Positions 31,357 to 44,177 are shown, counted from the first letter of the stretch. The stretch: 64,000 bases of DNA from Thuidium tamariscinum (GCA_947034885.2 OX344756.2:20257489-20321488); one strand, 5' to 3'. A program made the numbers and translations. Notes: generated from the letters alone by a model not told the origin.

Positions 31357-32826
31357 AAACGAATACACATCGGCTTGAAAATAATTTGCATTGCTATGAA
31401 TATGGAATTTCAAGGTCTCTAGAGCTCGATATATGGTGGTGCCCATATTGTCTGGCTCAAAACTCTCACTCCCAACTTCAATCTTAGAGGTACCAAAATC
31501 AACCAATTTTATGTATCCAAAGGAACTTGAAGATGAGAGGGGTTGCTCTTTACCTCTCAAGGGAGTCCAAAGAATATTGTCTGGCTTCAAATCACGATGT
31601 GCCACATGCATATCATGCAAATAATACATTCCACTTGCTATTTGTTGAATAATGTCAAGCAAAACATCATAGGGAGGCAGGTAATGTCCTTTCGAAATGT
31701 GTTTAGCAATCAAGCTCTTGACACTTGTATCCATCTTTTCCATCACCAAATAAGGCCATCCATCATCATCTTTGCCCATGCCCATGAACCTCACAAGGTT
31801 GGGATGACTCAACCCTGCAAGAATGCTCGATTCTATACGAAAATTCTCCGGGGTCTTCTCTTTACATGGTCCTTCGGAATTTTTCAAGACTTTGGTAGCA
31901 CAAGTGAGGCCCATCCACCTTGATTGGTAAACAGAACCATAACCCCCCCCACCAAGTTTTTTGCCTATCTTAGAAATTCCACAATCGGCAAACTTCAAAG
32001 TATTCAATTCACCCCCTTTAACGTCATCAAGTTCCTCCAACCTCTCCAACAAATAATTTGCAAGTTCAATAGACAAGTTGAACACCGGGGCAATCTTTGC
32101 TTTTTGCAGTATCCTTTTGAAGTTTTCTTCATCAAATCGAACATCCTCACGTGATGCCATATCAAAGTCAATTGAGTTCATCACATCTTCGGATTTAATC
32201 TTTACACACATGGCTTTGAAGCAACATTCCAACTCCAACAACAACTCTCGAAATGATTCTTCATTTTTCAATTGAAAAATGGCTGAAGTACATAAATCTT
32301 CCCCTCCACATTCTTCAACTAGTAAAAATGCTTTGAGCACAAGACGGTGCACGTCTTTTAAGATGCTTTTGAACTCCTTAATATTACCAAGAGAATATAT
32401 TTGCTCCAATACCAAATCCACAACAGACCGAAGCTTCTTGACCAAATGTTGACATTGCTTTGCATTCAATGTACTTGAATTGTCTCTTGCCAATATGAGG
32501 TCAATCTTTCTACAATACTCTTGATACCATGATTTGAAATTGTACGCCATTGGAGTCGATGATGAAACCAATTGATTTCCAAAACAGCATATACTAGAAG
32601 GCACCTCTGCGTGAGGAATGCTACCATCATTCCTTTCAATAGTTGGATTTTGCAAAGGAGTCCCCTCAGTTTGACAACCTTCTTGGTCAATTGAAGGATG
32701 TTGCACATGGGTTGTCTCTGTTTCCAACAACAAAAACAAAGAACTCTTGATAGCTTCAAAGTAACTACCTTCAAAAGTTTCAAAGGAATGTCCATTGTTG
32801 AACCAATGGAGGATGTAGAAAATCAT
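31357..32826 (-). pseudogene. Ser/Thr protein kinase (TKL-like), truncated after the DVYSF motif
   Basis: From the ATG at 32826, residues 93-270 are helical and resemble the N-terminal bundle that precedes the kinase domain in plant MLKL/TKL-type kinases (YQEYCRKIDLILARD, VVDLVLEQIYSL). The kinase domain starts near 285: glycine loop GGGGYGSV (292-299), ATKVLK with Lys312, catalytic loop HRDLKPDN (410-417), DFG (443-445). The APE motif is degenerate, IYRALE (465-470) instead of YRAPE. Homology ends at DVYSF (486-490), where a complete kinase would go on with GMV and about 90 more residues; instead the frame runs into retroelement sequence for 48 codons to a stop at 31210. An insertion inside the gene is the simplest explanation. 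Upstream GAATTTGCAG at about 32871 could be a 3' splice site, so earlier exons are possible. Confidence 0.7.
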
Positions 32827-33224
32827 GGATGAATTACAAGAACTATGGCATCACATTGTAGTAATACAAGCCTGCAAATTCAATTGAAAATATAAATTAA
32901 AAAATTTCACGACTTGATTCAATCATTTACTATCTGCTACAAAATATAAGATATTCAATATTGATGTTTACCTTTACAAGTAGCTAGTGTTGATTACAAC
33001 CAAACTCTAGATAGGAAAGATGATGTGATCAAGAAATCTAGTCATTGCCATTAAATCACTTACCTTATACCACTTCAACGTAAGCTTTACAAACATGTAT
33101 TGAAAAGTTAAAAGACCAACAAAAATGTTCAAGAAATATTCACATTGTAGATACAACATCATCATAGAATGGCACTACAAAATTTAAACTACCGTGTCTA
33201 AAACACTAAATTACCAATTGTACA
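32827..33224. other. Non-coding upstream region of the kinase remnant
   Basis: AT-rich with no open frame of note. It may hold the promoter or 5' intron of the kinase gene. Confidence 0.45.
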
Positions 33225-33495
33225 CACTATAAGAAACCCTTATCTTTGGTGACAAGCCCTAATTTTTTATGACGGATTTTAGGTGATGTCAATGTTGACA
33301 ACCCAAAAGCTTTATATCAACAAAAATGTCCAATGTAACATCAATGTTGATAATCCAATGTTTTTATGTTAACATTAATGTTACATTGGACATTTTTGTT
33401 GACATAAAAATTTTGGATTGTCAACATTGGCATCACCTAAAATTCGTCATAAAAAAATTAGAGCTCGTCACCTAAGATAGGGGTTTCTTGTAGTG
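33225..33495. mobile_element. CACTA-type fold-back MITE, 271 bp, TSD ACA
   Basis: It starts CACTATAAGAAACCC and ends GGGTTTCTTGTAGTG; nearly its entire length folds back on itself (for example AATGTCCAATGTAAC near 33325 pairs with GTTACATTGGACATT near 33381). It is flanked by the 3-bp duplication ACA (33222-33224, 33496-33498), as expected for CACTA elements. Confidence 0.9.
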
Positions 33496-33899
33496 ACATC
33501 CATCAAAATTGTTTGGAAAACAATTTCTTATTTAACCTTAGTCAAAGGTGTAGAATCAAAAGACAAGAGCTCTCTTCAATGATATCACCTTCAATGCACA
33601 ATTATAACACCTTCCAAAACTATAAAATCTAAAGAAATTAAACTATTTCAACAATTTTTGTGTAAAATAGCTATGCCCAAGTTTTAAAATTGCCAAGGGA
33701 AAAATACACATTGATGACAATTCCACCACAACTAGTCCAAAAGTTTCATCAACAAAAACATTTTACAAAGAAATATGGAGGGCATTAGCTATTTTGGAAT
33801 TTTTAAAATCAAAGTTGGGTATGGAAGCTTTGAGCTTGACAATATACATGGATACTTCAACACAAAGTAGCACCACCTATTTGTTACCCCTTTCAAAAA

Positions 33900-35017
33900 C
33901 ACTACTAGAAAAATCGTGTCCAGATCAACAAAAATTTAACAGAAAACTGTTGATATGTTTTGTTGATTTGGACGTGTTGTCCCGGACATACGAGAACAGA
34001 GAAGTGTTGATTTGGATGTTCATTTTTTTGTTAATTTGGACATTCATGAGAAAGTTTTGAAAACATAAATTTTTTTTGACCAATCAAAATCTGCCACGTG
34101 GCATCTGCCACGTCAGCAAAATCCAACCTGCCACGCGGGCAAGCCACGTAGGCGCCCCCGCCACGCAGGCAGGCCACATAGGCAACCCCGCCACGTGGGC
34201 GGCCACCGGCCACAAGGTTTGAACCTTGGACCTCAAGGTTGAGGTCCAAAGGCCTAAACCACTACAACATGTATAACCACAAGTGACCTAGAATGAAATT
34301 AGAATTAATTTAGCTACTTCTTCCTTTTAGTTTGTCTTTGTTATGTTAAAATCAGCTGACTTTGGTGGCCGTTTACACATAGAAAAACAACTTATTTAAG
34401 AAAACTTTAAACTAATTAAAGTTGGCATATACAACAAAATTTCATTTAAAAAAATCCGTTTGAGATTTCAAGTCTCCAATAAAAAGTTATGGATAGAATT
34501 CAGAGAAGGTTTCTTAAAATGTCAAATACAATGTCCTCTTTAATCCTTCTCTGATTTTTGTCCATAACTTTTGATTGGAAACTTGAAATCTCAAACGGAT
34601 TTTTGGAGATGAAAGATAATTTTATTTTTCAACTTTCATTAGTTTAAAGTTTTCTCAAAAAAGTTGTTTTACTATGCAAAAATGGCCACCAAAGTCTGCT
34701 GATGTTCAAAAACACTGAATTTTGAATGATTGACTTGGGAAGAAGCATTTGTTTTTGCATAAAATTTCAAGCACGGTTATTTAGACATTGCACAAATGAA
34801 GAAACTTATATGAAACTTTTGAAATTCCTAGTTAACAAATAAGTGTTAAATTTTTTGTTGATTTGGACATTGCACTACCCAAATCAACAAAAAATTTGTC
34901 ACTGTTTTGTTAACTAGTGCCAAATCAACAAAATTTTGTGAAAACGGTCAATACAGTACTCAAATTAACAAAAATTTGTTGATTTTTTGTTGATTTGGAC
35001 ATCATTTTCTAGTAGTG
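33900..35017. mobile_element. Non-autonomous CACTA element, 1118 bp, TSD AAA
   Basis: Termini are CACTACTAGAAAA and TTTTCTAGTAGTG with 3-bp flanks AAA on each side. Subterminal repeats of GTTGATTTGGACA occur in both orientations within about 150 bp of each end, as typical of CACTA transposons. An internal hairpin pairs 34460-34480 (AAATCCGTTTGAGATTTCAAG) with about 34580-34605. No transposase frame is present. Confidence 0.85.
34090..34215. repeat. GC-rich tandem repeat of GCCACGxxGGC units inside the CACTA element
   Basis: Several repeats of 20-24 bp such as GCCACGTAGGC and GCCACGCAGGCAGGCCAC lie in an otherwise AT-rich element. It is followed by ACCTCAAGGTTGAGGTCC, a short palindrome. Confidence 0.7.
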
Positions 35018-35399
35018 AAATGAGTACTTTCAAATATTGCTTACTAAAATAGAATTTTACTATTAATAGGAATCACAATCAAATTTTAACAAACTTATTT
35101 CAATACTTTGAAACTTTGTAGTAAAATACTCTCATTAAGAACCATTTATAGGAGTTGATACTCAAGCATTGCATAGAGAGAACATGATTGTATCTAATAT
35201 TGGTTAATGGAGACACATTTATTATTACTTAATGCAGACACTCTTAATTTGAAGTGCTTTAAATCAACTATAGGTGCTTGCATATTATTGTAGAATAAAT
35301 CTAAGAACATTCAAATGACTTATAAGTAACAAAGATGAGCTTAAGACAAAGGTCATTCCTAAACACATAACTTAATTTGAATATCTACAAAAATGCATG

Positions 35400-35646
35400 C
35401 ACTAGAAGAAAACGAAGAAATCCCTGTTAATTTCAATGCAGCACGTCAGGTAGATTGTGTTGAGACTGCGTTGCTGAAAACGTAGGAAAACGCTAAAAAT
35501 GTTGAAAAACGCAGAAAAAATGCTGGAAAAACACGGAAAATGCGTTTTTTTGCGTTTTTTGTGTTTTTTCCGCGTTTTTAGCAACGCAGTCTCAATATAA
35601 CCTACCTGACGTGCTGCGTTGAAATTAACAGGGATTTCTTCTAGTG
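35400..35646. mobile_element. Fold-back MITE, 247 bp, CACTAGAAG termini
   Basis: Termini are CACTAGAAGAAA and TTTCTTCTAGTG, with long inverted arms: ATCCCTGTTAATTTCAATGC left and its counterpart at 35616-35635, both containing the CACGTCAGGTAG block. The centre is a purine- and pyrimidine-rich hairpin (AACGCAGAAAAAATG, GCGTTTTTTTGCG). Flanks ATG and ATT differ, so the 3-bp target duplication is imperfect. Confidence 0.8.
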
Positions 35647-38600
35647 ATTATTGACAGAAGTCTTGAGAAATATTAGGGTATTTGCCTAAAATAACTCAAT
35701 GAATAATTAATTTTCATGTAGAAAAATAGCAATGAGCTATTTTACTCAATTTTCCGTCATTATCAAATCTTCACAATATATATCAACTTTAGAATCTATC
35801 CTACTATTTGGAAAAAAAAGAATTCATAGAGATATTACAAATCATAATGTCATTGATTACAAAAAAAATTTAAATTTAAAAGAAGGAAAGTATTGATAGT
35901 TCACATAGTATTTGAATTAAAAGATCAAAGCATTGACATTGACATCTTCAATGCATTCCAAAATGTAAAGCATTTCAAAAACATGTCAAGTCACTAGCTC
36001 TAAATTTTATCAAAAGTGAAATATATAAAGTGAAATCAAGTGTTTTTTTTCAAGTTTTTTTTCAATTGAATTGTTCACATTTATATACTTTAAATGATTC
36101 ATTAATTTTCTATGTAAAAACATTGTTAACGATTTATATATTTTCTGAAAACACACTAATAGGTTGTGGATGAAAATTCAAATATAGAATCAATTTTGGT
36201 CCGTTCAAACCCTCTAAGAATTTACATTCACTAGTCAACATATCATTCAATAAGAGGTTTTTAATTGATATATCTCTAAAAGAAACTTTAATTTTAATAA
36301 AGTATTTATATCTACATCGCTTTAAAAGATGGTCCTTCAAATTTTGTAAGAACTTAATGGAATACATTTTAAAACAATTTAAAAATAATATTCTATCAAA
36401 ATGAAAAAGAATGCTAATTGAATATGCAAGAGTACACTAATACTTTGTCAAGGAACAAAAATATTATAGCTTACAATCACCCTTGACTAATAAGTGCAAA
36501 GTCATAGATTTTGAATTTTACATTAGATATGTAGGGTTTGCTTTACAAATTACAATTGATGTCACCAATACATATTTGAAAAAAACTTAGAACAAAAAAA
36601 ATAAATTGTTCCATATTTGATTGCATCTTTGATATTGCCAAATTAAAAGTAATTTTCTCATTAGATCTATGATTGTAAATTCTAACTACAACTAATACTA
36701 TTTGTATATTATCCAAAATCTAAAAACTAAAGCTCTACTTCAATTTAGTGGCAAGCCTTTTAACAATTGAAGTCAAGGACTTCAATCAATTGTCTAAGAA
36801 ATACCAATATTATACATGAGCAAGAGTATCAAAAATTGATTTCAATTTTTGTAATACACTTGAAATGTGTTGGAAAAATCTAGTCATATAATTAAAATAA
36901 AACTACAACAAATATAACAAAACATTCTTGAGTCAACCAAGTTTAGGTAAGATACAAGTTATAACACAATAAATTGTATGAGATCATTCTCTTAGGTTAA
37001 TTGCAATAGACACATTATATGTACCAAAATTTGTACACATTTGTATCCAAAACTTGTGACATACATGTACAAAAAGGTCCAAAATCTAGAACTTGCTTTC
37101 TAAAAGTTGCCAAAGTATTTGAATGCCATCAATTTAACAAAAAAATTCATCCATACTTTACAAGAATGGCCAATATCATATCTTGATAGCTCTCATTAGT
37201 TCACACTTAACTAAAACAAGCCATAGACATAGTGGCAAATTGAACACTCCTTGTCATAGAAACTCACCTTCACATATTTTTTGAAAAAAGCAAAACCTCT
37301 CTATATCTTCTTGTATAGATAATCACCCAAGAGAGATTTCAACACCTAGAAAATCAAGCATTTTACCACCAAAGCAAGATATAGGAATTTAAACCAAAGA
37401 AAACATTTGATAGTAGACAAATATGACTAATATTGACCACCAAAATCATTTTCTAAGATGTATCACATTTTCTATAATCTTTATACAATTTTTTACTTTA
37501 CATCAATTTCATCACATTAGTTGATCATAAAAGATGAGTCATCTTTCAAAGATTCAAGCATTATTTGGGATGAATGGAAAATTACTTAGATAAGATATGA
37601 TCAAATTGAATGCCCTATATTCACCATTCAAAAGATGGACTATGAAACATTTAGTGGATGAATAGACTTGCCATCTTGTAAGAAATGTTCACAACCTTTT
37701 CATGTCACTTCAATGGAATAATCCAACAACAAAGCCTGGATTGTTTCAAAAATTCATGAAGAGCATTTGCTAAACCTTTGTTTCTTAATGTCTTTGAGAT
37801 GCCAAGTTTGGAATATTTGCTAAAAGGCAAATAGGTAACACGTAAACCTTTATAGTGGTGAGTGGTGACAACAACATGCACTTACAATCACATGCACTAA
37901 ACATTAATTTCATTACATTGACAATACTCAAATATAGTAGGGTAGATTTGAGAGCAAAGGGGGGCCATTTCAAGGTTGTCCCCCTACTTCTTCCCTATGC
38001 TATCTAGAAATTGTAAACCATCATCTATAATGCTTGATTTTCAAATTAAAAGAAAAATTTAAAAATATTCAAATTTTCTTAAAAGTGTTAAGAAAACTAA
38101 AATTGATTTATACAAAAAAAATTCTTCAAAAAATATCTTTAAACTAATTTTAAAATTAAATTTTTTGGTGTAACATTTTCTCAATCATTGTAGGAGTTTT
38201 ATAAAAACTGCTAATGTGGCACATTCCCACAATTCAAGAATTCAAGATAACTTGCAATTTCCCAATGCCTTCAAATCCCCCCTAATGCTTTAGCAAGTTT
38301 CAAAAAACAAAGACAAAAATTTATATCTATGCTTGTGCTACTTTGAAGCCTACTAGTATACCATTGTAAAGATATATGTCATGATTTTTAACATTGTAAT
38401 TCCACCAATTTTATGAAACTTTGGTACTAGTTATGTAAATGATATATGTATGAAAACTTTTGTCCCCAAAATAATCAAATAAATAGAAAAATCACAAATA
38501 TCAACCGACTTTGCCTTGACAATAGTCATCCTCAAAAGTGAATATTTGTGGTTGGTGTTTTGTTCTCTCCTATCAAACTTTTCTAATATAAGCTTTTAAT

Positions 38601-38926
38601 TAAAAATAGGGTATCTAGCACATCAAAATCATATCAACTCTCAAGTGCAAAGAAATGGCTCCAACTCCAACCATGACAAACAAGCACTACTGTGACAATT
38701 ATCAACTTACAAACAAAAATTTGAACCAATAATCTTGCATGAGTTCAATTTTACTTGCTAAATATGCAAATTTGAAGAACTACTATAGCGTTGTCCCTCC
38801 ACACACACACACCTGCAAAGAGAGTCTCCCATCCTCCGTCCCCAATTGAATTGAATAAAATAAAATTCTATAGAACACCTGATTTGCCCACCCACCCACA
38901 AAACCAATTTTTGTACGGCTATAATG
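35647..38926. other. Non-coding AT-rich DNA
   Basis: No gene was found. No frame shows recognisable domains, and no clear repeat boundaries are visible by eye. Confidence 0.5.
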
Positions 38927-39130
38927 CAGAATACATACATTACGGATGTGCGTGGAATACGGATTACTAGTACGGAATATGGATATGTACGACGTAGGGT
39001 ACATGTACGGTATACAAGACGTGGTATAATACAGAATACATACATTACGGATTACTAGTATTGAATACTGATATGTACGACGTATGATACATGTACGGAA
39101 TATGATACGTAGTATTATACAGAATATGGG
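38927..39130. repeat. Imperfect tandem repeat of about 88-105 bp
   Basis: CAGAATACATACATTACGG starts at 38927 and 39032, and a third start (CAGAATATGGGCGG) is at 39120. Units carry TACGGATTACTAGTA and ATATGTACGACGTA blocks. Similar ATGGATATGAATA/GGGTATGGATATGAG sequence occurs near 51580-51650. Confidence 0.75.
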
Positions 39131-40334
39131 CGGGTTGTACGGATACGTATGCGTCGTGAATCCCACATCGATCGGGTGCAGTCGAACATGTTCGAAAAAT
39201 ATGGAGATACGGGGTGATGAAAATGCAGATCTAAGGGGCACTGAAAATTCAGTCACTTAATATCATCAAGCTCACAAGTTCACTCATTGGATCACTACCC
39301 TCCATGAAGCTGGGGCCTCCATCGATCACGCTTCCTCTGTCGATGTGCAGAGGAAGGGGATCCCCAAATGGCCACCTCAAATCGTAGACAACTAAGACAC
39401 ACAGACTCGAGAAAGATGTACACCACCTAAAAATCTGAACCAATTTGCATTGCAATCATCCACCCCCAAACTGGATCCTGCGGATCTTTTGCAAACGACG
39501 ATCCATTTTGTTAAAATGGCACGAATACGGCTCCATGCAGAAACGGTGTCACAGATGTGCATGAAGGTCTGAAATCTACGACAGACACGGTTTAATGTTT
39601 CCAGAGACACAACCATGGAGGTTTAAAGGTGCCAAAGTACTGCAATATCTTCCGCCCATTTCATTGAAATGATCGGTGTCTGAAGCAACGAAATCTCTGG
39701 TTTGCAGGGCTTTTCCATCCTTTATCACCATGAAATTGACAAAAGAACTCACGACGCTCACCAGCAACAACACTGTCGAAAACTGTCGATTTCGTTTCAA
39801 GTAAAGTGTGTCCACCCGACACGAGAAAGGAAACCCAACTACATATAAAGTGATGACAAAGTGGGCAGAAAACGCAAGGCACTCACCTCATGCGACCGAA
39901 AATTTCTTCCAAAGGCACAAGCTTCCGCTGATCACCCCCAGAATAACGTCTCTGATCTCGCAAACAAAAGCTCGTCGACAAGACTTCCACTTTCTCACAA
40001 GTCTCACAGAGCTCCTGGTTGCGATTCAGGGGCTGGAGGGAGAAGAGAGAATCCTTGCGTAAGAAAAACGCTAGTCGACCAGCGGACCGCGTCTTCACGA
40101 AAACACTGTCGCAACGCAGGATGTAGAGCTGCCGGCTAGAACTGAATTCCTGCCGTACCAGTGAGTCCCGTAATATAGAAATGGAAAATACACTAGAAAA
40201 GTTAACTGGAAAATGGCACTGAGTCGGAGACCCAATCGGGCTTGTTGCTTTCTGCACGATGAGATGCTTTGTAAGATATAATAATTGAAGGGCGGCCGGC
40301 AGGTCTGGCGTGGAATGTACTGAGTGTGAGCATT
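39131..40334. other. No supportable gene
   Basis: Base composition is more balanced than its surroundings and frames are open for up to about 125 codons, but none shows a domain, good splice borders or codon-like periodicity that I can defend. It may be a decayed gene or transposon interior. Confidence 0.4.
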
Positions 40335-41450
40335 CGTTTGTTTCGTTGCGGTAATACAGTGTTTCAGTTGGTGGTAACTCAACTCTCGTTCATTGGGATT
40401 TATCCCCATCCACGGTCGATGATCCAGCAAGAAAGATCGAGAATGAGTCCTCCCAGCTAGGATTCGACCCTGTCACCGAGGTACGCGGATTTGTCCGAAC
40501 ATGAAGTTACCTGCTAAATGGTGAATGATGAATGTTTTGAATTTGCACCTCATCCTACTAAGATTAAATTATTGAAAGAGCAAGCTTCCAAAGAAGATTA
40601 CACGCATAGTTAATTATCAACGACAAGGAAGAATCTGATTGCTCTACATGCACCACTAATATACTTTTTATATTAGATATTAGTTGTAGAGGGGTTAGTG
40701 TATTAGTCATTACTGTTTTTACAAGTGCCCTTCCTATTTTCAATTCAAGCACTTAAGGAATCAATTGGAAAGTTTCAAAGCACCCAAATGATGACGTTCT
40801 CAAAGCTAGAGCTGGTACTTCTTCCGCCCCTGTTTTGAATTTGCTGCTTTCACTAAGTCTGCAGTACGTCTGGTTTTGAGTCGGCTTGGCCTTGGGTGTA
40901 AAATACTCCTGCCCTGCGCTTTGGAAAAAAATCCTTCTCTTTTTGCTGTGAAATGTTCTAATCATTTGCTAAAAAGAAAACTAAAAAAACTAGGGCTTGT
41001 ACTGATGAGATATCAGGCAGACGCCGGCCTAGAAAGTGCCAATTTCTAGCTGGATAATATCTTGACGTACAATTTGACCAAGTTGTGTCTGCTCAACGTC
41101 TGCAGCCCATGCCGGAGCCCATGCCATGCCCCTCAAGTTGTGACTTCCCCCGTCGCCACCATTCATTCGGAGAAGTCTGTGAGACCGACAGTCAGTCGGA
41201 GAAATAAATAAATGCATATTAAATAATACAGAGACTATTCATGCATCTTTGCAGATATAAAATCGATCGGTACAACAGCAGTCGATCAGCTGGACCTCAA
41301 GGCAATGTGGATCGATAAATTGCACGCCTGGATCGACTGCACGACACTCATTGAATTGAAGCGCTCGTGTAGCTAGCTAATCCTTGCTTGCTCGCGCGAC
41401 CAGATCGATGCAGCAAGGAAAATCTTGGTCCGAGGTCTTCACAGTTAGAT
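40335..41450. repeat. Dispersed duplication, copy 1 (partner 62648-63925)
   Basis: Colinear blocks shared with 62648-63925 include GGTGGTAACTCAACTCTC, AAGCTTCCAAAGAAGATTAC, GAATCTGATTGCTCTACATG, TTTTTACAAGTGCCCTTCCT, ACTAGGGCTTGTA and GTAGCTAGCTAATC, all in the same order and strand. This copy is richer in CpG (repeated ATCGATC), where the other has CA/TG or other changes. Nature unknown; no coding frame is conserved between copies. Confidence 0.85.
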
Positions 41451-41956
41451 TGTTTTGTTCTTGCGAATCGAAGGGGCTCTCGATCAGTGTTTGATGGATT
41501 CGTTTATTCCACAAGAGAATTCCAGGATGATAATTGGACAAATGTTTAAGGTTGCGTCTGAATTCCACTCTTATTTGTATCCTAGTGTATCGTATTCTGT
41601 CATCGATCACGCTGTGGACATTGGCTATGGAATTCGAATTCTTCAGAAATTCTTCAGAAATTCCTTAGAAGCCTCAGGGATTGCGCGAATGGACCAATCA
41701 CTTTGGCTCTGTCGCCAAGCTCAGTGCAGAATTCTCACACAATTATATTGACACGTTTCTACGACCATTTTACAGTTAACTCTTTCATTTCATTCGGTTT
41801 AATTGGACTGACTTTCATTTAAATACATTTAATCCTCGGACACGATTGTAAGTGCACCAACATTGCGATGCTGCAAGTGTATTGCTCGATCATGTTCCCT
41901 GTTGTTGGTTTTAAGTATAAAATAGAGAAAGTACTTTCATTTCAGAACAAGATCGA

Positions 41957-42249
41957 GTGTTGTCCTGTAAGTGGATCCCGTCTATTAAAGAATACCGTGC
42001 ACTTTGCAGTTCTTTCCGTTTGACCAATTTGATGGAGATGAGGTAAGTGATATACTTATACAGAACAAACAAGCAAAAACGTGCAAAAATTTGATAAGAA
42101 AATCAGAATGTAAAGAGATAATGGCATTGGCGATTTGACACTTCATATTCTTCCCAGCAATTTCTACCATAATTCAAAAAATCAAGCCTTGCTAAACCAT
42201 GCTAGTGCTGTGCTGTAAGTGGATCCCATCTACTAAAGAATACCGTGCG
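41957..42249. repeat. Direct repeat of about 43-46 bp, 250 bp apart
   Basis: GTAAGTGGATCCCGTCTA at 41967 and GTAAGTGGATCCCATCTA at 42216, each followed by TAAAGAATACCGTGC. Could be the ends of a small inserted element. Confidence 0.7.
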
Positions 42250-42630
42250 CTGGGTACACTCTCCGGCATATCCCCATTTTTGGATTGCTCCCCGCAATGG
42301 GCCTAACAACTGAACACCAAAGTGGAGTCTCGGCACTTTTGTAGCTCAACATAGAATCAATTTGTAGCAGTGAAAGTCTAATCACGAAGAACACAACCAT
42401 GGTTCACTGTCCTTGCCATTAATTGCACGAGTCTGGGTGCTTGTTAAAAATTGTGACATTCATTCTACAGAATTCTCTAAAAACTACGACAGGAATAGAT
42501 TCAAGTTTCCTGCCTTGTGCCTTGAAAAGTATCGAAGTTGTGGAAGACTGGAAGTCCACCATTTTAAGCAGATTTGATGATAAATGCAAGCGACAGTTTT
42601 CAGTACTAGTTTCACCTAAAGAAACTATTT

Positions 42631-42960
42631 TAAGGTAGGAGGCTTGAACTCCGATAGGGCATTTAGAATCAAACATGACTCAGAGGACTCAGAGGTACAT
42701 TTTTCTTTTTGCAATATTCAAAAATGTACAAACTATGTACATTCTAGGAGGTGGTCGCTTTTAGAGCCCTATGGCTTTCAACTTCAATATTTCATAACTA
42801 ATTCCACAAAGCTCCAAAAAATATGAAACAACTTGGGTTGGATGTCATTTCCTCTTGTCTTTCCAAGAAAATTTATTGAAAAATATTTCAAGATGTTTTC
42901 CCTTCCCCAAATTCAGCTTCAGCACTTAGATGGGCGCTTTATGGACCTCCTACTGGCTTA
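42631..42960 (-). mobile_element. TAAGGTAG-family MITE, copy 1
   Basis: About 330 bp, reverse orientation relative to the other copies. The minus strand begins TAAGCCAGTAGGAGGTCC and continues CATCTAAGTGCTGAAGC, AACATCTTGAAATA, GACATCCAACCCAAGTTG; the other end is TAAGGTAGGAGGC. The interior carries a GTACATTTTTG / AAAAATGTAC hairpin. Confidence 0.8.
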
Positions 42961-43672
42961 TGTTTGATTTTTTGAACCTCATTGGAACTCCATCCTGAAT
43001 TGATATCAAGTTCTGGTGTTTACAGACTGTGTTCCTTAACTACTTAGTGGAGAGGTCATGGATAGACAATTAGCATAAGTAAATTTGTGCACAAATTCTC
43101 ATCCCTCTAAATTTTCTTAAAAAATCCTTACCTCTTCACTATCCACTATTCTAGCTCACTTGCTGGACAGAACTTCATTGCTAGCGAATGAAAAATGACA
43201 GATGTCAAACTATGCTAATGTAAGTAGAGAACTTGTTTTGCTGATTGAAGAGACGGACGTTTTTCCAATTGTAGTTGCAAGATTCTAGTTTGTAGACCTT
43301 TGGTATGATTCACCTCTTTCAAAATTGTTGATACGTATCTCTTACTAAAAAATGAAATGATTAGGGTTTGTCTGTTTGAGAAATGGACTGTCATCATGCT
43401 TAAAGAATGCAAGAAGCTTTCCAAATTTTAATGCCAAAATAACTAATCTGAACTAAACTACTCACATAATTTACCCACTTTGCAGAAATGGTGTGCCAGT
43501 CAGTTTTCAGAGCCTTCAGTTGTGTAAACGCATCAAATATTGGTTTGAACATTATTCTTATGCCAATAAGAAATACAGACTATCTTCCTGTGAATGCTCA
43601 GTCACCAGCTCACACTTATTCCTTTAAATTGGTGGTATGCCATGAGCCAACTACATGTGGGATATTGAATCT

Positions 43673-44085
43673 TAAGGTAGAAGGTCCTGAAATGGACCAT
43701 CTAAGCACTGAATCTGGATTTCGGGCAGGTGAAACTTCTTGAAATATTTTTCAGTAAATTTTTATTGAAAGACAAGAGGAATTGGCATCTATTCCAAGTT
43801 GTTTTACATTTTTTGGATCATTTTTGATTTAGTTATGAATTTTCAAACGAGATGTGTCGTAGGTCCCTATTTATGATCCTGGGTCCTTCTTAAAGTGTTC
43901 ACTGCAGCTTCTAGAGAAAAATGGGAAAAGCAAGGGAAATGATTGGCTCTTAGAATAATGAATAATATTTTTCTTAATTCATTCAATGACTGAAGAGGTC
44001 AATTTAGTAACCACATCCAATCCATTCAACCACTATTTATAGGGTCCATTCTTAATGTTGCTCCATTTCAGGACCTCCTACCTTA
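43673..44085 (+). mobile_element. TAAGGTAG-family MITE, copy 2
   Basis: It begins TAAGGTAGAAGGTCCTGAAA and ends AGGACCTCCTACCTTA. The left half matches copies 1, 3 and 4 (GACCATCTAAGCACTGAATC, AATTGGCATCTATTCCAAG); the right half has extra sequence. TA at each end could be the target duplication (mariner/Stowaway style), which is inference. Confidence 0.8.
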
Positions 44086-44177
44086 CCATTGAAGGTGGGT
44101 TCAACCCTTGTGGTTTAACATGGGACCCATTTTGGATCACAAGAATTTGTGATTTGTTATTTGTATTTTTTGTTTTG

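Larger units (their letters stand above)
25636..31357 (-). mobile_element. Degenerate LTR retrotransposon region, right end inside a kinase gene
   Basis: Gag-like and retropepsin remnants follow each other on the minus strand in the expected order. The right border is inferred at about 31357, where kinase homology stops within a codon stretch and sequence beginning TGTGTGGCAACC starts. 31357-30830 has LTR-like traits: a TG start and a TATA-like box. A second LTR, primer binding site and reverse transcriptase were not found, so it may be more than one element, or a non-autonomous type. Confidence 0.5.

Noticed and set aside
40465-40495. AGCTAGGATTCGACCC resembling a tRNA T-arm
   Set aside because: No matching D-arm, anticodon arm or acceptor stem could be drawn around it.
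40990-41045. ACTGATGAG followed by AGAAAG, resembling a hammerhead ribozyme core
   Set aside because: The stems do not form, and the duplicated copy near 63495 has TTGATGAG, so the core is not conserved.
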